A stretch of DNA of 64,000 bases from Bradyrhizobium sp. 21 (GTDB lineage Bacteria > Pseudomonadota > Alphaproteobacteria > Rhizobiales > Xanthobacteraceae): positions 874,950-938,949 of the forward strand of contig NZ_JADPJG010000035.1 of the NCBI RefSeq assembly GCF_023073335.1. Reading direction: 5' to 3'. The notes beneath the pieces were generated by a model that had not been told where the DNA came from, ran no database searches, and saw only the letters and a list, made by a program, of their open reading frames with translations. This document shows positions 8,488-18,176 of the stretch, piece by piece (the first letter of the stretch is position 1; the number at the start of each line of letters is the position of its first letter). A program made the position numbers and the translations under genes.

Positions 8488-10572
8488 GTGCTCTATCCAG
8501 CAGGATTGCTCGACTGGGCAGGGCACCGCGGCGGCGGCGTGCGACGGCTGTTCGATCCAAGCAGCGGCCGCCCAGGGGAGGCCGTATTCGAGACAAATCT
8601 CCTCAGCCGGCTTCGAGATTGGGCGCAACGCATCGCGGCGGCGGAACAGGGAACGCCCCGCGTGGTGCTACTGGTCGGCGGACCGGGCAACGGAAAAACC
8701 GAAGCCGTAGAGGCTACTATAGGGGACCTTGACGTAGCGCTTAATTGCCGCGGGGCTCTCGTCGAGGAGTTGGCCAAATCCTATCATCCTCCCCAGGGCA
8801 AGGCTGTTCCGCGGCTTGTAGCAGTGGATGCGGGCGCTGCGAGCCAGCCAGTGCGAGATCTTCGGATCGAGGTGGTCCAAGATGCATCAGTCGGAGGACA
8901 AGGCAATCACACTCCCGCGATGTTGCTGGTGCAGGAACTGGAGGCCGCGCTGCGGTCACCTACGGGGGTGTACATCTGCTGTGTAAACCGCGGAGTTCTC
9001 GACGACGCATTGATCTACTCGATAGACTCTGGGCTCAGCAGTTCGCAGGACCTGCTTGAGGCGGTCGTTCGGGCGGTGAGCCTCGCACCCGATGCGCCAT
9101 CGTGCTGGCCGTTGGAAGAATATCCAGTAATCGCTGCATGGCCCATGGACGCCGAGTCATTGGTCGAACCGACCGACAGCCGCGAAGATGCGCCCGCGGC
9201 GGCAGTACTGGGCCGGGCGCTCGATCCGGCGCGCTGGCGAGAGGGCGGGGTTTGCCAGGCTGGCAGCGCCTGTCCTTTCTGTGGCAGTCGAAAGCTGCTG
9301 GCTGGCCGAAGAGAGACTGAGTCTTTTCTCCGTATGCTGCGTTGGTTCGAACTTGGGACAAGCAAGCGCTGGGCTTTTCGGGATCTCTTTTCCCTGACCT
9401 CCTACTTATTGGCCGGCAACGGAACCGGACATCGTGGTGCTTCCGTCGATCCGTGTGAATGGGCCTCGAGTCTGGTGGAAAGCGATAAGCAGGCTCAATT
9501 GCAGGGAAGGCCTAAGAAGGACACGTCGGCAGCGTTGTTTTGGCTCGTGTCCGTGCAATACCAGCACGCACTTTTCCATCGCTGGGAACGCGGCCTCGCA
9601 TCCTCGTTGCTCCAGGACATCCGCGAACTCGGATTGCAGGAGGACAACACTGCGATGGGGCTGCACTACTTCTTACAGTCACGGATCACAGGCTACGTCC
9701 CGGCGACTATCGCTGCATCGTTAGACGCCTTCGTGGAGCTGCTGGATCCCGCGATGTCGTCGCCGGACGCTGAAGTGATACTTTGGGGCGGAGCGGTTCG
9801 ACTGGGAGAGTTCGACGCCCGGTTCAGCCGGTCCGTTCGCGAAGGCTTGGATTTTGCGGTGGGCTGCCGGGCTTTGTCACATAACGAGCGGACCTTGCTT
9901 GAACGCCTTGCCGCGCTAGATGAGCTGCTCGCTGTTCCTCGACTGCGGCTCAAGCGACCCGCCGCTGCCAACCGCATCCAGCGCGCCGTGAGGGACTTTG
10001 CCTGCAGGATAACGCGCCGTAGCGTCGGCGCGAGAAATGCGGCCGTTCCGGATGCAGCGACATTGGACGCCTTCAAGCGCGTGGTAGCAGACGCCGATGG
10101 AGAGGGCCATGACCTGCGGGAGATTGCGAATCAGGTCGAGGATCTCCTCAACGATGACCACAACTTCAATGTCTCGCTAACAACGACGTTCGGCCAGCCA
10201 CTGCCACCATCCCGCCGCCGAGCGACGCTGGTCGTGTCGCGTCGGCGAGTCTTCCCACGCGACGTGGCTCACAAGGGACGCCCGCGCCAGTCGATCTGCT
10301 TCCTGGATGTGGAGGTTGGATCAACGCCGCAACCGATTGCCCTGACCTATGATCTGTTCAAGGCCGTGACCGACCTTGATCACGGGCTGTCCCCGGCATC
10401 CCTTCCCCGCAGCGTACTTGCCCTTCTGGACACGACGAGGGCACGGATGGCTGGATCTATGGTCCGGGATCGCGATGTGCGCGAGCGGCCGACAATCATC
10501 CTGGGGGAAACAGTCGCTGTCGAACGATACAGAGGCCGGTTTGAGGCAGGCAAGCGCGGGGGGCGTCGATGA
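8488..10572 (+). CDS. P-loop ATPase, candidate DptF-like component of a restriction module
   Basis: The protein is about 694 aa. A Walker A motif lies near residues 64-71 (GGPGNGKT), after a short N-terminal region (LLDWAGHRGGGVRRLFD). Near residue 255 is a Cys cluster (CQAGSACPFC) that may bind zinc. No helicase or nuclease motif was recognised. I favour GTG 8488 because AGGAGA precedes it; TTG 8458 would add ten residues. The gene overlaps the next by ATGA. As the first of three overlapping genes, with an ATPase near the N-terminus and a giant ATPase third, it resembles DptF of the DptFGH restriction module. That is inference from architecture, not from alignment. Confidence 0.75.
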   Translation: MLYPAGLLDWAGHRGGGVRRLFDPSSGRPGEAVFETNLLSRLRDWAQRIAAAEQGTPRVVLLVGGPGNGKTEAVEATIGDLDVALNCRGALVEELAKSYHPPQGKAVPRLVAVDAGAASQPVRDLRIEVVQDASVGGQGNHTPAMLLVQELEAALRSPTGVYICCVNRGVLDDALIYSIDSGLSSSQDLLEAVVRAVSLAPDAPSCWPLEEYPVIAAWPMDAESLVEPTDSREDAPAAAVLGRALDPARWREGGVCQAGSACPFCGSRKLLAGRRETESFLRMLRWFELGTSKRWAFRDLFSLTSYLLAGNGTGHRGASVDPCEWASSLVESDKQAQLQGRPKKDTSAALFWLVSVQYQHALFHRWERGLASSLLQDIRELGLQEDNTAMGLHYFLQSRITGYVPATIAASLDAFVELLDPAMSSPDAEVILWGGAVRLGEFDARFSRSVREGLDFAVGCRALSHNERTLLERLAALDELLAVPRLRLKRPAAANRIQRAVRDFACRITRRSVGARNAAVPDAATLDAFKRVVADADGEGHDLREIANQVEDLLNDDHNFNVSLTTTFGQPLPPSRRRATLVVSRRRVFPRDVAHKGRPRQSICFLDVEVGSTPQPIALTYDLFKAVTDLDHGLSPASLPRSVLALLDTTRARMAGSMVRDRDVRERPTIILGETVAVERYRGRFEAGKRGGRR

Positions 10573-12092
10573 GCCTTGCGGAATTCAAGGCATCGCCTTG
10601 GGCGAAGTCCCACCCGCAATACAAGGCGGCGGCGCTTTCAGTAAATCCGGCGCCGGAATACGCTAATTCCGAAGTCCTCGTTGCGGGCCTCTATCGAACC
10701 ATCGGACTGGAAGGGCTCAGCGAGGGAATGGTCCCTATCAAAGGAAGGGACCTCGATCGCAACATTGGCATCCGGCGTGACAAGCGGACCAAACCCGACG
10801 GCGCATCCCTGGAAGGTGACGCGCTACATGCACTCTTGCACGACGTGCTCGAGAGCCCGAAGCGTCCCAACCAGTCGACGAAGCGATTCGTGCAAGTGAC
10901 GCCTCTTGTCGGGGAAACAGCGTCATTCTCCGGGTCTGCGCGCCTAGCCGGCAATCCGTGGCCGGCTGGCGCTCTCGTCCGTAGGATGGTCTGGCTTGGA
11001 TCCACTAGCGACGATACCGCCAAGGCGCGCTGGGCGAGCCTGTTCGATGCATTAATGGTGCACGACGATGACGACGTTTTTGCCCGTTTTCTCAGGGATG
11101 AGATATCCGCATGGACTGGGATCACCTGGGGCCCGGGATGCGTCTTACCCGACGAGAAAGATGTAGAGTGCCTTCCGCCCGGCGAACTCGAAGGATACGC
11201 GTTTCCAGCGCGGCAGTTTGTTCGAGACCTCGACGCGGTCGTTGCCGCAAAGCCTTTGATGACGCGCCGACAGTGGACCAGCCTCCTAGAAGCACTGGTG
11301 CGGGTCGCCGCCGTGGCACATGTGGCGTGGCTCTGCGAAGTGCAGAAGATGACCTGGGACAGAGTGCGGCTTGCGATTGACGGCCAGACGCCTCCTGATG
11401 ATCCACAGACGCTGTTCTACCCTCGCGTTCTGAGCTACCTCAGCTATGGCACCGGTGCCGTTTCGGAGCTCAAGGACCGGACGTCGAAGTACCTACGTTC
11501 ACGACTCGGAATGAATGCGGTGCTCTGGAGCCTGGAGGAGGCTGGCGCAGCCTATGCGGGGAAACTTTCCTCTGCGGCCGACCTAGGCGCCTTTTGCCGT
11601 CACGTCGGTGCACATCGGTCGAAACTGCTCGAAGTCATGAGCCTCGTTGACGACCTTGCCGATAGAGAGGCCCGGGCGCTTCTCTGCCGTAAGGGAGTAG
11701 GAGCCAATCTCATGGAGTTCGGGCAGTACGTCCTCTACCAGCGTCAAGCCGCGAACCCCATCCTGCGCGGCTATGACCAAGGGTACATCTTGCGCAAACG
11801 GGGAGCGGCAAAGTCGAGTCCGTGGGTGTGCGCTCCAGGTCCAGTGGCTGTGCTAGCCTTGGTACACTGTTCGCTGGCGGGCCTTGCTGGCCCCCGATCG
11901 GTGCATCGGCTCGCGCAGCATATGGCCGCCTACGGGATTGCCGTGGATCATCGCGACATTGCTCAAAATGACTTGGGCCAACAGTTACGTATGCTAGGTC
12001 TTGTGCTGGACAGTCCAGACGCCGAGAGCGGAATGCTCCTGGTCCCGCCATTCACCGTCGTTCGACAGGGCCGCGCGGGCGGGACGCAATGA
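10569..12092 (+). CDS. Uncharacterised protein, candidate DptG-like middle component
   Basis: This 507-aa soluble protein has no recognised domain, no P-loop, no signal peptide and no membrane segment. It is coupled by ATGA overlaps at both ends (start 10569, stop overlapping 12089), so it is almost certainly made with its two ATPase neighbours and probably assembles with them. Its position and size match DptG, the middle subunit of DptFGH. It begins MSLAEFKASPWAKSHPQYK. The assignment is from position only; a profile search would decide. Confidence 0.7.
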   Translation: MSLAEFKASPWAKSHPQYKAAALSVNPAPEYANSEVLVAGLYRTIGLEGLSEGMVPIKGRDLDRNIGIRRDKRTKPDGASLEGDALHALLHDVLESPKRPNQSTKRFVQVTPLVGETASFSGSARLAGNPWPAGALVRRMVWLGSTSDDTAKARWASLFDALMVHDDDDVFARFLRDEISAWTGITWGPGCVLPDEKDVECLPPGELEGYAFPARQFVRDLDAVVAAKPLMTRRQWTSLLEALVRVAAVAHVAWLCEVQKMTWDRVRLAIDGQTPPDDPQTLFYPRVLSYLSYGTGAVSELKDRTSKYLRSRLGMNAVLWSLEEAGAAYAGKLSSAADLGAFCRHVGAHRSKLLEVMSLVDDLADREARALLCRKGVGANLMEFGQYVLYQRQAANPILRGYDQGYILRKRGAAKSSPWVCAPGPVAVLALVHCSLAGLAGPRSVHRLAQHMAAYGIAVDHRDIAQNDLGQQLRMLGLVLDSPDAESGMLLVPPFTVVRQGRAGGTQ

Positions 12093-15000
12093 GCAGACTT
12101 GCCGACTGGCTAGCTGGCGCGATCCGGTCGCGTGTCGCCGAAACCACCGCCGGGGGCGCTAGCGGCGGTGAGTCGAGGCTAATCTTTCATGGACCTCCGC
12201 TCGAAATCCTTGGCGAAGTTTACGAGCTTCTTGCGGCGGAGGCCGGTAGTCTGGGCTTGCCGATCCTCCTCCAAGTCGCCGAGCACGAGTCTGGTTGTGC
12301 CAATCCACCAATCGGCGCCTCGGGGCGATGCGACGAAACCCATTTGCTGGACTTGCGGAATTCGCCGACAGCTTCGAGCTACCTTGCCTTGGTCCCACCG
12401 CGGCAACACGCGATCCGATCGGTATCGTCGACGACTGACGAATTCGGTGTGTCTGGAGCGTGCAATGGCGCCAACGTGCCATTCGACGAATGGTGGGCCG
12501 ACACCTTCGTTCAACGCGCTGTTACTGCCTCCCTTGCGGCCACACGAGTTTCAGCCGAGCATCGGGATAGCGCTGTCGAGCTTGTGCAGCGCGCGATGCG
12601 AGCAGTGGACGACGTTGACCCGCAGAAGGATAGCCGTCAAGCGGCGTGGCGGCTCGTGTCGCGTATTTTCGCGGTCGGCGATTCCTCCCTCACTGCTACG
12701 CGGGGCATCAGCTTGGCGTGCGGCGTGCCACCAATGTCCGACGACAAGCTTTCCTCAAGCGAGCAGCATGCTATTCTTGATGGCATTGCTGCGGCGCTAT
12801 CCGATGGCTTCAGGTCTGGGCTCTCTACGGCTGTCGACGCCGCAGCGACAGACCAAAAGCCGTTGCTGGAAGCCTTCCTCCAGCACATTCGATCGACATG
12901 CGATGTTCCCACAGCCCTGGAGCGTGCTCCGGAAGCATATTATGTACCCTCTGGAGGCCCGGCCCTGATTGATCCGCCTTCCTGGTGGGTGGGCCTGACG
13001 ACCGAGCTATGGGCCGAACTGCTGAGCGATGAGCCGGAGATTACGGGTGACATCCGGCTGGAGTGCCTCAATCCATTGTTACCAGCCTCGAAGGGAGTTC
13101 CCTTGCTGGTCGAGGGCGAGGTGCAATTTGTAATTCGAGCGGGAGCAGAGGACGACGAACCTCTAGCTGTGACAGTGGAGCGCTCGCCCGGCAAAAATGC
13201 GGGGGGCTTCCCTAGCGCCATCGCCGTCCAAGGGGGAGCCGAATTTACCGACGCAAATCCACCGCCGCACCGTTCGCCAATCCAATACAAGGCCAGCGCC
13301 GAGAACCAAAGGCCGGGATCTGTAAAGGCGATATCGCTGGCAACTTGGCTTCCTGGCATCTTCGTAGCGTGCCGGCTCGCCAGGAAAATCGCCGCGCCGA
13401 AAGCGCCCGCCAGACGAACGAGGGGAGCGAACTGGGAGACCAGTATCTCGCTTCCAGGTCCCGGACGTTACGAGCTACTGATATTTATGTCGCCCGGCAT
13501 GATCCTTGGCGACCGTGCAACAGGAACAGCGGGGGGTGATGGTAACGACGAGGGCGACTCCGAGGAGCTCGCGCTCAAGGAGATGCGTCCCGGCCTGCAT
13601 CAGCTTGAGATTGAGGCGGACGGTTCGTATCAGGTCGACATCGTGTTCGAGCGGAGCTTGCCAAACGGGAAGCTCGTCGCTGAGACTTGCCGCGTATTTC
13701 TTTCGTGCGAAGACGTCGTCGAGGATGGCTGCCGGAGCGAGTTCGAACGGCTGATCAAGCTGAACCGGAGACAGGTCGATCTGCTGGGATCGAAGCCTGT
13801 TGTGCAGCTTAACAGGAGCGCACGGACGAGCAGCTTGCAGGGGTGGATGCTCCAGGATGAAGATGTCTCGTTATCCTATCTGCCACTCGTCCTCGCCGAG
13901 GACTACGGCGAACAGTGGGTGCAACCGAAGTGGGCGGAAGATACCGGACGTATCTTGTCTGCTGGGCGGTTCCTCCAGGATCCGCGCCCACCGGCGAGCC
14001 ACTTTGATCCGCCGGCCGCCTTCGTAGAAGCGCGGCGATCGATTGCCGCGCTGATCCGGGGGCCAGACGATCAGTCGGGCCTCATTGAAGCCGCCCCGTT
14101 GGGCGAATGGCTAGGCCAGCACGAGGCCTTTCCGGTGCTCATCGAGCAATACCTCGATGCCTACGCAGCGTGGTTGAAGGCGAGCCCCGAGGTGGCGACG
14201 TGGTCCGATGTCGTCGCGATAGCTTCGCTAGAGCCGGGCGGTCGCACATTATCTCGCGTACCTAACGCAATCCTTCTTTCGCCTCTGCATCCCCTACGTT
14301 TGTCGTGGCACGCCCTGGCCCAGGGCGTGCTGGAAGCATCCGCCTCAAGTAGTCGCCCCTGCCCAGCAGCTGGCGTGCTCGATCCTGGCATGGTGCCAGA
14401 CGTCCTCCGGCTGCCGGTTGTCTCGCCCGAGGGGGTTGAGCACGTGCCGTTCCTGGCCGTCGAGTCAAACTCTGACTATTGGTCGGTCCTCTGGAACGGG
14501 ACGCGCCTGCGCGCCTTGCCCGAAAGATCCAGGCACGCGCCTTTCGGACCGGCGCTTGGCCTTTCGGTTGGTGGAATCTCCTCAGGCTTTAGTGCGAGTC
14601 AGGTTGAGCGCGCGCTGGACGACGTCTCGAATGTGCTCTGCGCCAAGGCAGTCATAAGCGTCGTTGTTACTAGCGCAGGAGGCGCGTCCGATTCCTGCAA
14701 CGAAGGCCTCGTTGCCTGGTCTGGTGCGCGCTACGCGGAGGGAGGCAAGCCGGCCAGACGTCACGCAACTGGACCCCGGCGTCTTGACGTATTCGACACT
14801 AGAACGGAGGCGGCGAGGCCGGACGAGGCCACGATCGCCAATCTCTCTGAGGATACCCGGAATCATGTCAGGTGGTTCTCTAGGCACCCCGTAGGGGTGG
14901 GCCTCGACCTGGGCATTATCGCGCAACTCGACTCATCAGAGCCAGAAGCGTCGGAAACGCCGTCACTGTCCCCCGTCGGGGCTGGGGGGCTTCTTCGTCA

Positions 15001-17560
15001 TAGGGTACGCCGCCAGCTTCCAGGTTTTTTCCTGAGCGAGTCTCGGCAGGGGCGTCCCACAGGCACCTCGGGCGATCCATTGGCGGACAAGGTTGCCGCC
15101 TGCATTGGGGCACTGGAGAACACGGGTGAGCAGCCGGCAGGGCTTCGCTTCGCGCCGAATGTTCATTCGATCGGCGACATGCTTGAGGAAAAGAAGACCG
15201 ATTTCGTAGCCGTGTCGTCATCTGCGGTGGACCCTGCCTGCTTCCTCGGAGGCTGGCTCCCGCAATCGTACCTGTGGGACTACGACCTCCCCTCGTATTC
15301 GCACCGCGCCGGGGACACCAACGGCTATTACTTGCTCTCCCGGGTAAAGGCCTCGGACCGCGACGGCCTCAGGAAGGTACTGTCTCGTCTGCCCGGTTGT
15401 GATGCCCTGGGCGACGCACGAGTGGAAGACATCCTGCTTGAAGTTGCGCGCCGGGGAATCCCGACGATCCGTGGGCTCGCCGGCGACGATACCGGAGCAA
15501 CAGGTGACTTGGGTCTTTTCATTGCCGCTCGCCTGCTGCAGGACCGGTTCCGGTTAGGATCAAGTGCTAATAGCCTTATGCCCGTGATCGGCGGAACTAG
15601 CGACCAACCAACGGTCTCATTGGTGATCCCGGTCGATCCGTTCCGGGGATACCTTGATGACCTCTCGCGAGCGTTGAGTAAGGATCGGCCCGACGCGACT
15701 TTAGCGCGACCGGACTTGCTGGTCATTGGCGTCACCTTGGGCTCGGCGAAGATCCGCATTCACCTGACTCCGATCGAGGTAAAGTGCCGGCTTGGCTCGG
15801 TGTTCCCCGCGGCCGACGTTAAGGATGCTCTAGGGCAGGCGAGATCCCTGGCGGACCTCCTTTGCGCAATGGCGGAGGACGAAAACGCCCTGTCGGCGTG
15901 GCGTCTCGCCTACCAGCATCTGCTGTTGTCCATCATCGGTTTCGGGATGAGAGTCTATAGTGCGCATCAGGATCTGGTCGGTGCCTCCGCGGAGTGGGCT
16001 GGATTCCACGAGAGAATCGCTGGCGCAGTCCTAGGGGCAAACGGGGACGTTACCATCGACCGCCGGTGTCGCCTTATCGTTGTTGACGACAGCCCTATCA
16101 GCGATGCGACGGATCGTGATGGTGATGGGTTTGAAGAGACAATAGTCATTGGAGCACACGACGCTGGACGGATTGTCGCGGGTGATGCACAGGAATTCTA
16201 CGAGAGCGTCCGATCCAAGGTCGGCGATTGGTCGATGGGAGCACGGCGCGCAGACCACGCTGACGAGTCTGGCGACATAGCCATCGTCGATCCTACAGAC
16301 CTAGCCGCCGAACCGATCGCCCTTGCCGATCGCGAAGCCACCGAGGTGACGGATGATGTTGCTTCGTCTGGCGCGACACCTGAGCCGATGGCCGAGGAGG
16401 CACCTCCCCAACCGGAAGCTATTGTCGGCGGGAGCGGCGTGGAGATTGCGGTCGGGATGACGGTCGATGGCTTTGAGCGACGCGACGTCTCGCTTCTGCT
16501 ATCGGATACGAGGCTAAATCAGCTCAACATGGGCGTGGTGGGAGATCTCGGCACGGGGAAGACTCAGCTCTTGAAGTCTTTAGTCTTCCAGATCGCTTCT
16601 TCTGCGCCGAGCAACAGGGGGTTAAAACCGCGCATCCTGATCTTCGACTACAAGCGCGACTATGGCAGCGACGACTTCGTTAGGGCCACGGGGGCGCGGG
16701 TGGTGAAGCCTTATCGTCTTCCGCTCAATCTTTTCGACACGGCAGAAATTGAAGGCTCGATGGTACCTTGGCTCGACCGATTCCGGTTCTTTGCCGACGT
16801 GCTCGACAAGATCTATTCAGGAATCGGCCCAGTCCAGCGGGATAAGCTGAAGCGCGCCGTGAGGACGGCCTACGAAAAATGTGCCGGGCGGGCGCCGACC
16901 ATCTATGATGTCCATTCCGCGTATGCCGAGCTGTTGGATGGCAAATCAGATTCCCCGATGTCGATCATCGACGACCTAGTCGACATGGAGATCTTCGAAC
17001 CCGATCCGGCAAAGACAAAGCCATTCGCCGACTTCCTTGATGGCGCCGTGGTGATTTCGCTTGATGCCCTGGGCCAGGACGACCGGAGTAAAAACATGCT
17101 GGTCGCCGTCATGCTGAACATGTTTTACGAGAACATGCTTCGCACGCCGAAGCGACCGTTCGTTGGAACGAGCCCCCAGCTTCGCGCCATTGACTCTTAT
17201 TTGTTGGTCGACGAAGCCGACAACATCATGCGCTATGAATTTGATGTCCTTCGCAAGTTACTGTTGCAAGGGCGGGAATTTGGCTGTGGCGTAATCCTGG
17301 CCTCACAATACCTCCGGCACTTCAAGGTAAACGCAACCGACTACAGGGAACCACTGCTGACTTGGTTCGTGCACAAGGTTCCCAACGTCACGGCCGCAGA
17401 ACTCAGTGCGCTGGGTCTGGCGAGCTCCGCAGGCGAGATCGCGGAACGGATCAAGGTCTTGCCAAACCATCACTGCCTCTACAAGTCGTTCGATGTTCCC
17501 GGTCAGGTTATCAAGGGCCTGCCTTTCTACGAACTGATGGCGAACAAGGCCGAGGGCTAG
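12089..17560 (+). CDS. Giant protein with PD-(D/E)XK-like motif and HerA/FtsK-type ATPase domain, candidate DptH-like
   Basis: The 1823-aa protein has a large N-terminal region without recognised domains. A nuclease-like signature lies at Asp1209 (RPDLLVIG) and Glu1230-Val-Lys1232 (PIEVKCR), the D...ExK spacing of PD-(D/E)XK enzymes. After an acidic linker (about 1385-1445) comes a C-terminal HerA/FtsK-like ATPase: Walker A near residues 1487-1497 (GDLGTGKTQLL), ILIFDYKRDYG, Walker B near 1705 (YLLVDEADNIM) and sensor GVILASQYLRHF. Size and C-terminal ATPase resemble DptH, the largest subunit of the phosphorothioation-dependent restriction complex. I infer a DNA-translocating effector. It overlaps the preceding gene by ATGA, with vsr three bases downstream. 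Confidence 0.8.
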   Translation: MSRLADWLAGAIRSRVAETTAGGASGGESRLIFHGPPLEILGEVYELLAAEAGSLGLPILLQVAEHESGCANPPIGASGRCDETHLLDLRNSPTASSYLALVPPRQHAIRSVSSTTDEFGVSGACNGANVPFDEWWADTFVQRAVTASLAATRVSAEHRDSAVELVQRAMRAVDDVDPQKDSRQAAWRLVSRIFAVGDSSLTATRGISLACGVPPMSDDKLSSSEQHAILDGIAAALSDGFRSGLSTAVDAAATDQKPLLEAFLQHIRSTCDVPTALERAPEAYYVPSGGPALIDPPSWWVGLTTELWAELLSDEPEITGDIRLECLNPLLPASKGVPLLVEGEVQFVIRAGAEDDEPLAVTVERSPGKNAGGFPSAIAVQGGAEFTDANPPPHRSPIQYKASAENQRPGSVKAISLATWLPGIFVACRLARKIAAPKAPARRTRGANWETSISLPGPGRYELLIFMSPGMILGDRATGTAGGDGNDEGDSEELALKEMRPGLHQLEIEADGSYQVDIVFERSLPNGKLVAETCRVFLSCEDVVEDGCRSEFERLIKLNRRQVDLLGSKPVVQLNRSARTSSLQGWMLQDEDVSLSYLPLVLAEDYGEQWVQPKWAEDTGRILSAGRFLQDPRPPASHFDPPAAFVEARRSIAALIRGPDDQSGLIEAAPLGEWLGQHEAFPVLIEQYLDAYAAWLKASPEVATWSDVVAIASLEPGGRTLSRVPNAILLSPLHPLRLSWHALAQGVLEASASSSRPCPAAGVLDPGMVPDVLRLPVVSPEGVEHVPFLAVESNSDYWSVLWNGTRLRALPERSRHAPFGPALGLSVGGISSGFSASQVERALDDVSNVLCAKAVISVVVTSAGGASDSCNEGLVAWSGARYAEGGKPARRHATGPRRLDVFDTRTEAARPDEATIANLSEDTRNHVRWFSRHPVGVGLDLGIIAQLDSSEPEASETPSLSPVGAGGLLRHRVRRQLPGFFLSESRQGRPTGTSGDPLADKVAACIGALENTGEQPAGLRFAPNVHSIGDMLEEKKTDFVAVSSSAVDPACFLGGWLPQSYLWDYDLPSYSHRAGDTNGYYLLSRVKASDRDGLRKVLSRLPGCDALGDARVEDILLEVARRGIPTIRGLAGDDTGATGDLGLFIAARLLQDRFRLGSSANSLMPVIGGTSDQPTVSLVIPVDPFRGYLDDLSRALSKDRPDATLARPDLLVIGVTLGSAKIRIHLTPIEVKCRLGSVFPAADVKDALGQARSLADLLCAMAEDENALSAWRLAYQHLLLSIIGFGMRVYSAHQDLVGASAEWAGFHERIAGAVLGANGDVTIDRRCRLIVVDDSPISDATDRDGDGFEETIVIGAHDAGRIVAGDAQEFYESVRSKVGDWSMGARRADHADESGDIAIVDPTDLAAEPIALADREATEVTDDVASSGATPEPMAEEAPPQPEAIVGGSGVEIAVGMTVDGFERRDVSLLLSDTRLNQLNMGVVGDLGTGKTQLLKSLVFQIASSAPSNRGLKPRILIFDYKRDYGSDDFVRATGARVVKPYRLPLNLFDTAEIEGSMVPWLDRFRFFADVLDKIYSGIGPVQRDKLKRAVRTAYEKCAGRAPTIYDVHSAYAELLDGKSDSPMSIIDDLVDMEIFEPDPAKTKPFADFLDGAVVISLDALGQDDRSKNMLVAVMLNMFYENMLRTPKRPFVGTSPQLRAIDSYLLVDEADNIMRYEFDVLRKLLLQGREFGCGVILASQYLRHFKVNATDYREPLLTWFVHKVPNVTAAELSALGLASSAGEIAERIKVLPNHHCLYKSFDVPGQVIKGLPFYELMANKAEG

Positions 17561-17563
17561 GAC

Positions 17564-18100
17564 GTGGCCGACTTCCTCTCGCCTGCGGAGCGCTCCGCTA
17601 GAATGGCGCGCATCCGATCTAACGACACCTCCCCGGAGGTCACTCTCCGAAGGGCGCTCCACCGTCTGGGCCTTCGCTACGTGCTCCACAAGAAAGACCT
17701 TCCGGGGAAGCCCGACTTGGTTTTTCCAAAGCATCGTACAGTTGTATTTGTTCACGGTTGCTTCTGGCATCGACATAAGGGCTGCAAGGTTGCCTCTACG
17801 CCGAAGAGCAACACGCAGTTCTGGACGGATAAGTTTGACCGAAATGTCGCGCGTGATGCGCGGGTCCAAGACGAGTTGCAAGTCCAAGGATGGCGCGTTT
17901 TCGTGGTATGGGAGTGCGACCTTCAGTCGAAGGCGCGGACCAACTTAAAAGCGGAAACCTTAGCGGCCGTGATCCGACGTGAGTCTGACATAGAACAAGT
18001 CACGTCGAAAGACTATCCTAGGCGGGCCGCCGTCCAGAAGCAAAAAGGCCGCCGCCATGCGCGGCGCATTCCGAGTTCGGCCTCGGCCAATATTAAGTAG
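17564..18100 (+). CDS. vsr: Very short patch repair endonuclease (Vsr)
   Basis: Vsr nicks 5' of the T in T:G mismatches produced by deamination of 5-methylcytosine, limiting mutation at C5-methylase sites. The 178-aa protein has the family N-terminus (RSARMARIRSNDTSPE), the metal-binding Asp in GKPDLVFPKHRTVVFVHGCF, and the HGCFWHRHKGCK zinc/active-site segment with the downstream WDKF-like stretch. Start is GTG 17564, three bases after the upstream stop. The C-terminus is longer and more basic than usual. It pairs functionally with the methylase at 7149. Confidence 0.95.
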   Translation: MADFLSPAERSARMARIRSNDTSPEVTLRRALHRLGLRYVLHKKDLPGKPDLVFPKHRTVVFVHGCFWHRHKGCKVASTPKSNTQFWTDKFDRNVARDARVQDELQVQGWRVFVVWECDLQSKARTNLKAETLAAVIRRESDIEQVTSKDYPRRAAVQKQKGRRHARRIPSSASANIK

Positions 18101-18176
18101 GAACGCTCCAGGCGAGGCCCGCCGCGGAGAAGGGGGTCTGGATGTACGTCAACTTTCTCCGTTCGAAGTTGAAGGC

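Noticed and set aside
12189..12968. 259-aa plus-strand frame inside the giant ATPase gene
   Set aside because: It overlaps fully with the coding frame of the 1823-aa protein, has no start signal and is Arg/Ser-rich as expected for a phase shift of GC-rich DNA.
7149..18100. Phosphorothioation (dnd/ssp) system or BREX
   Set aside because: No DndA-E or Ssp modification genes and no PglZ, BrxL or PglX-type genes are present. Only the DptFGH-like architecture recalls dnd, so the locus is treated as a separate type.
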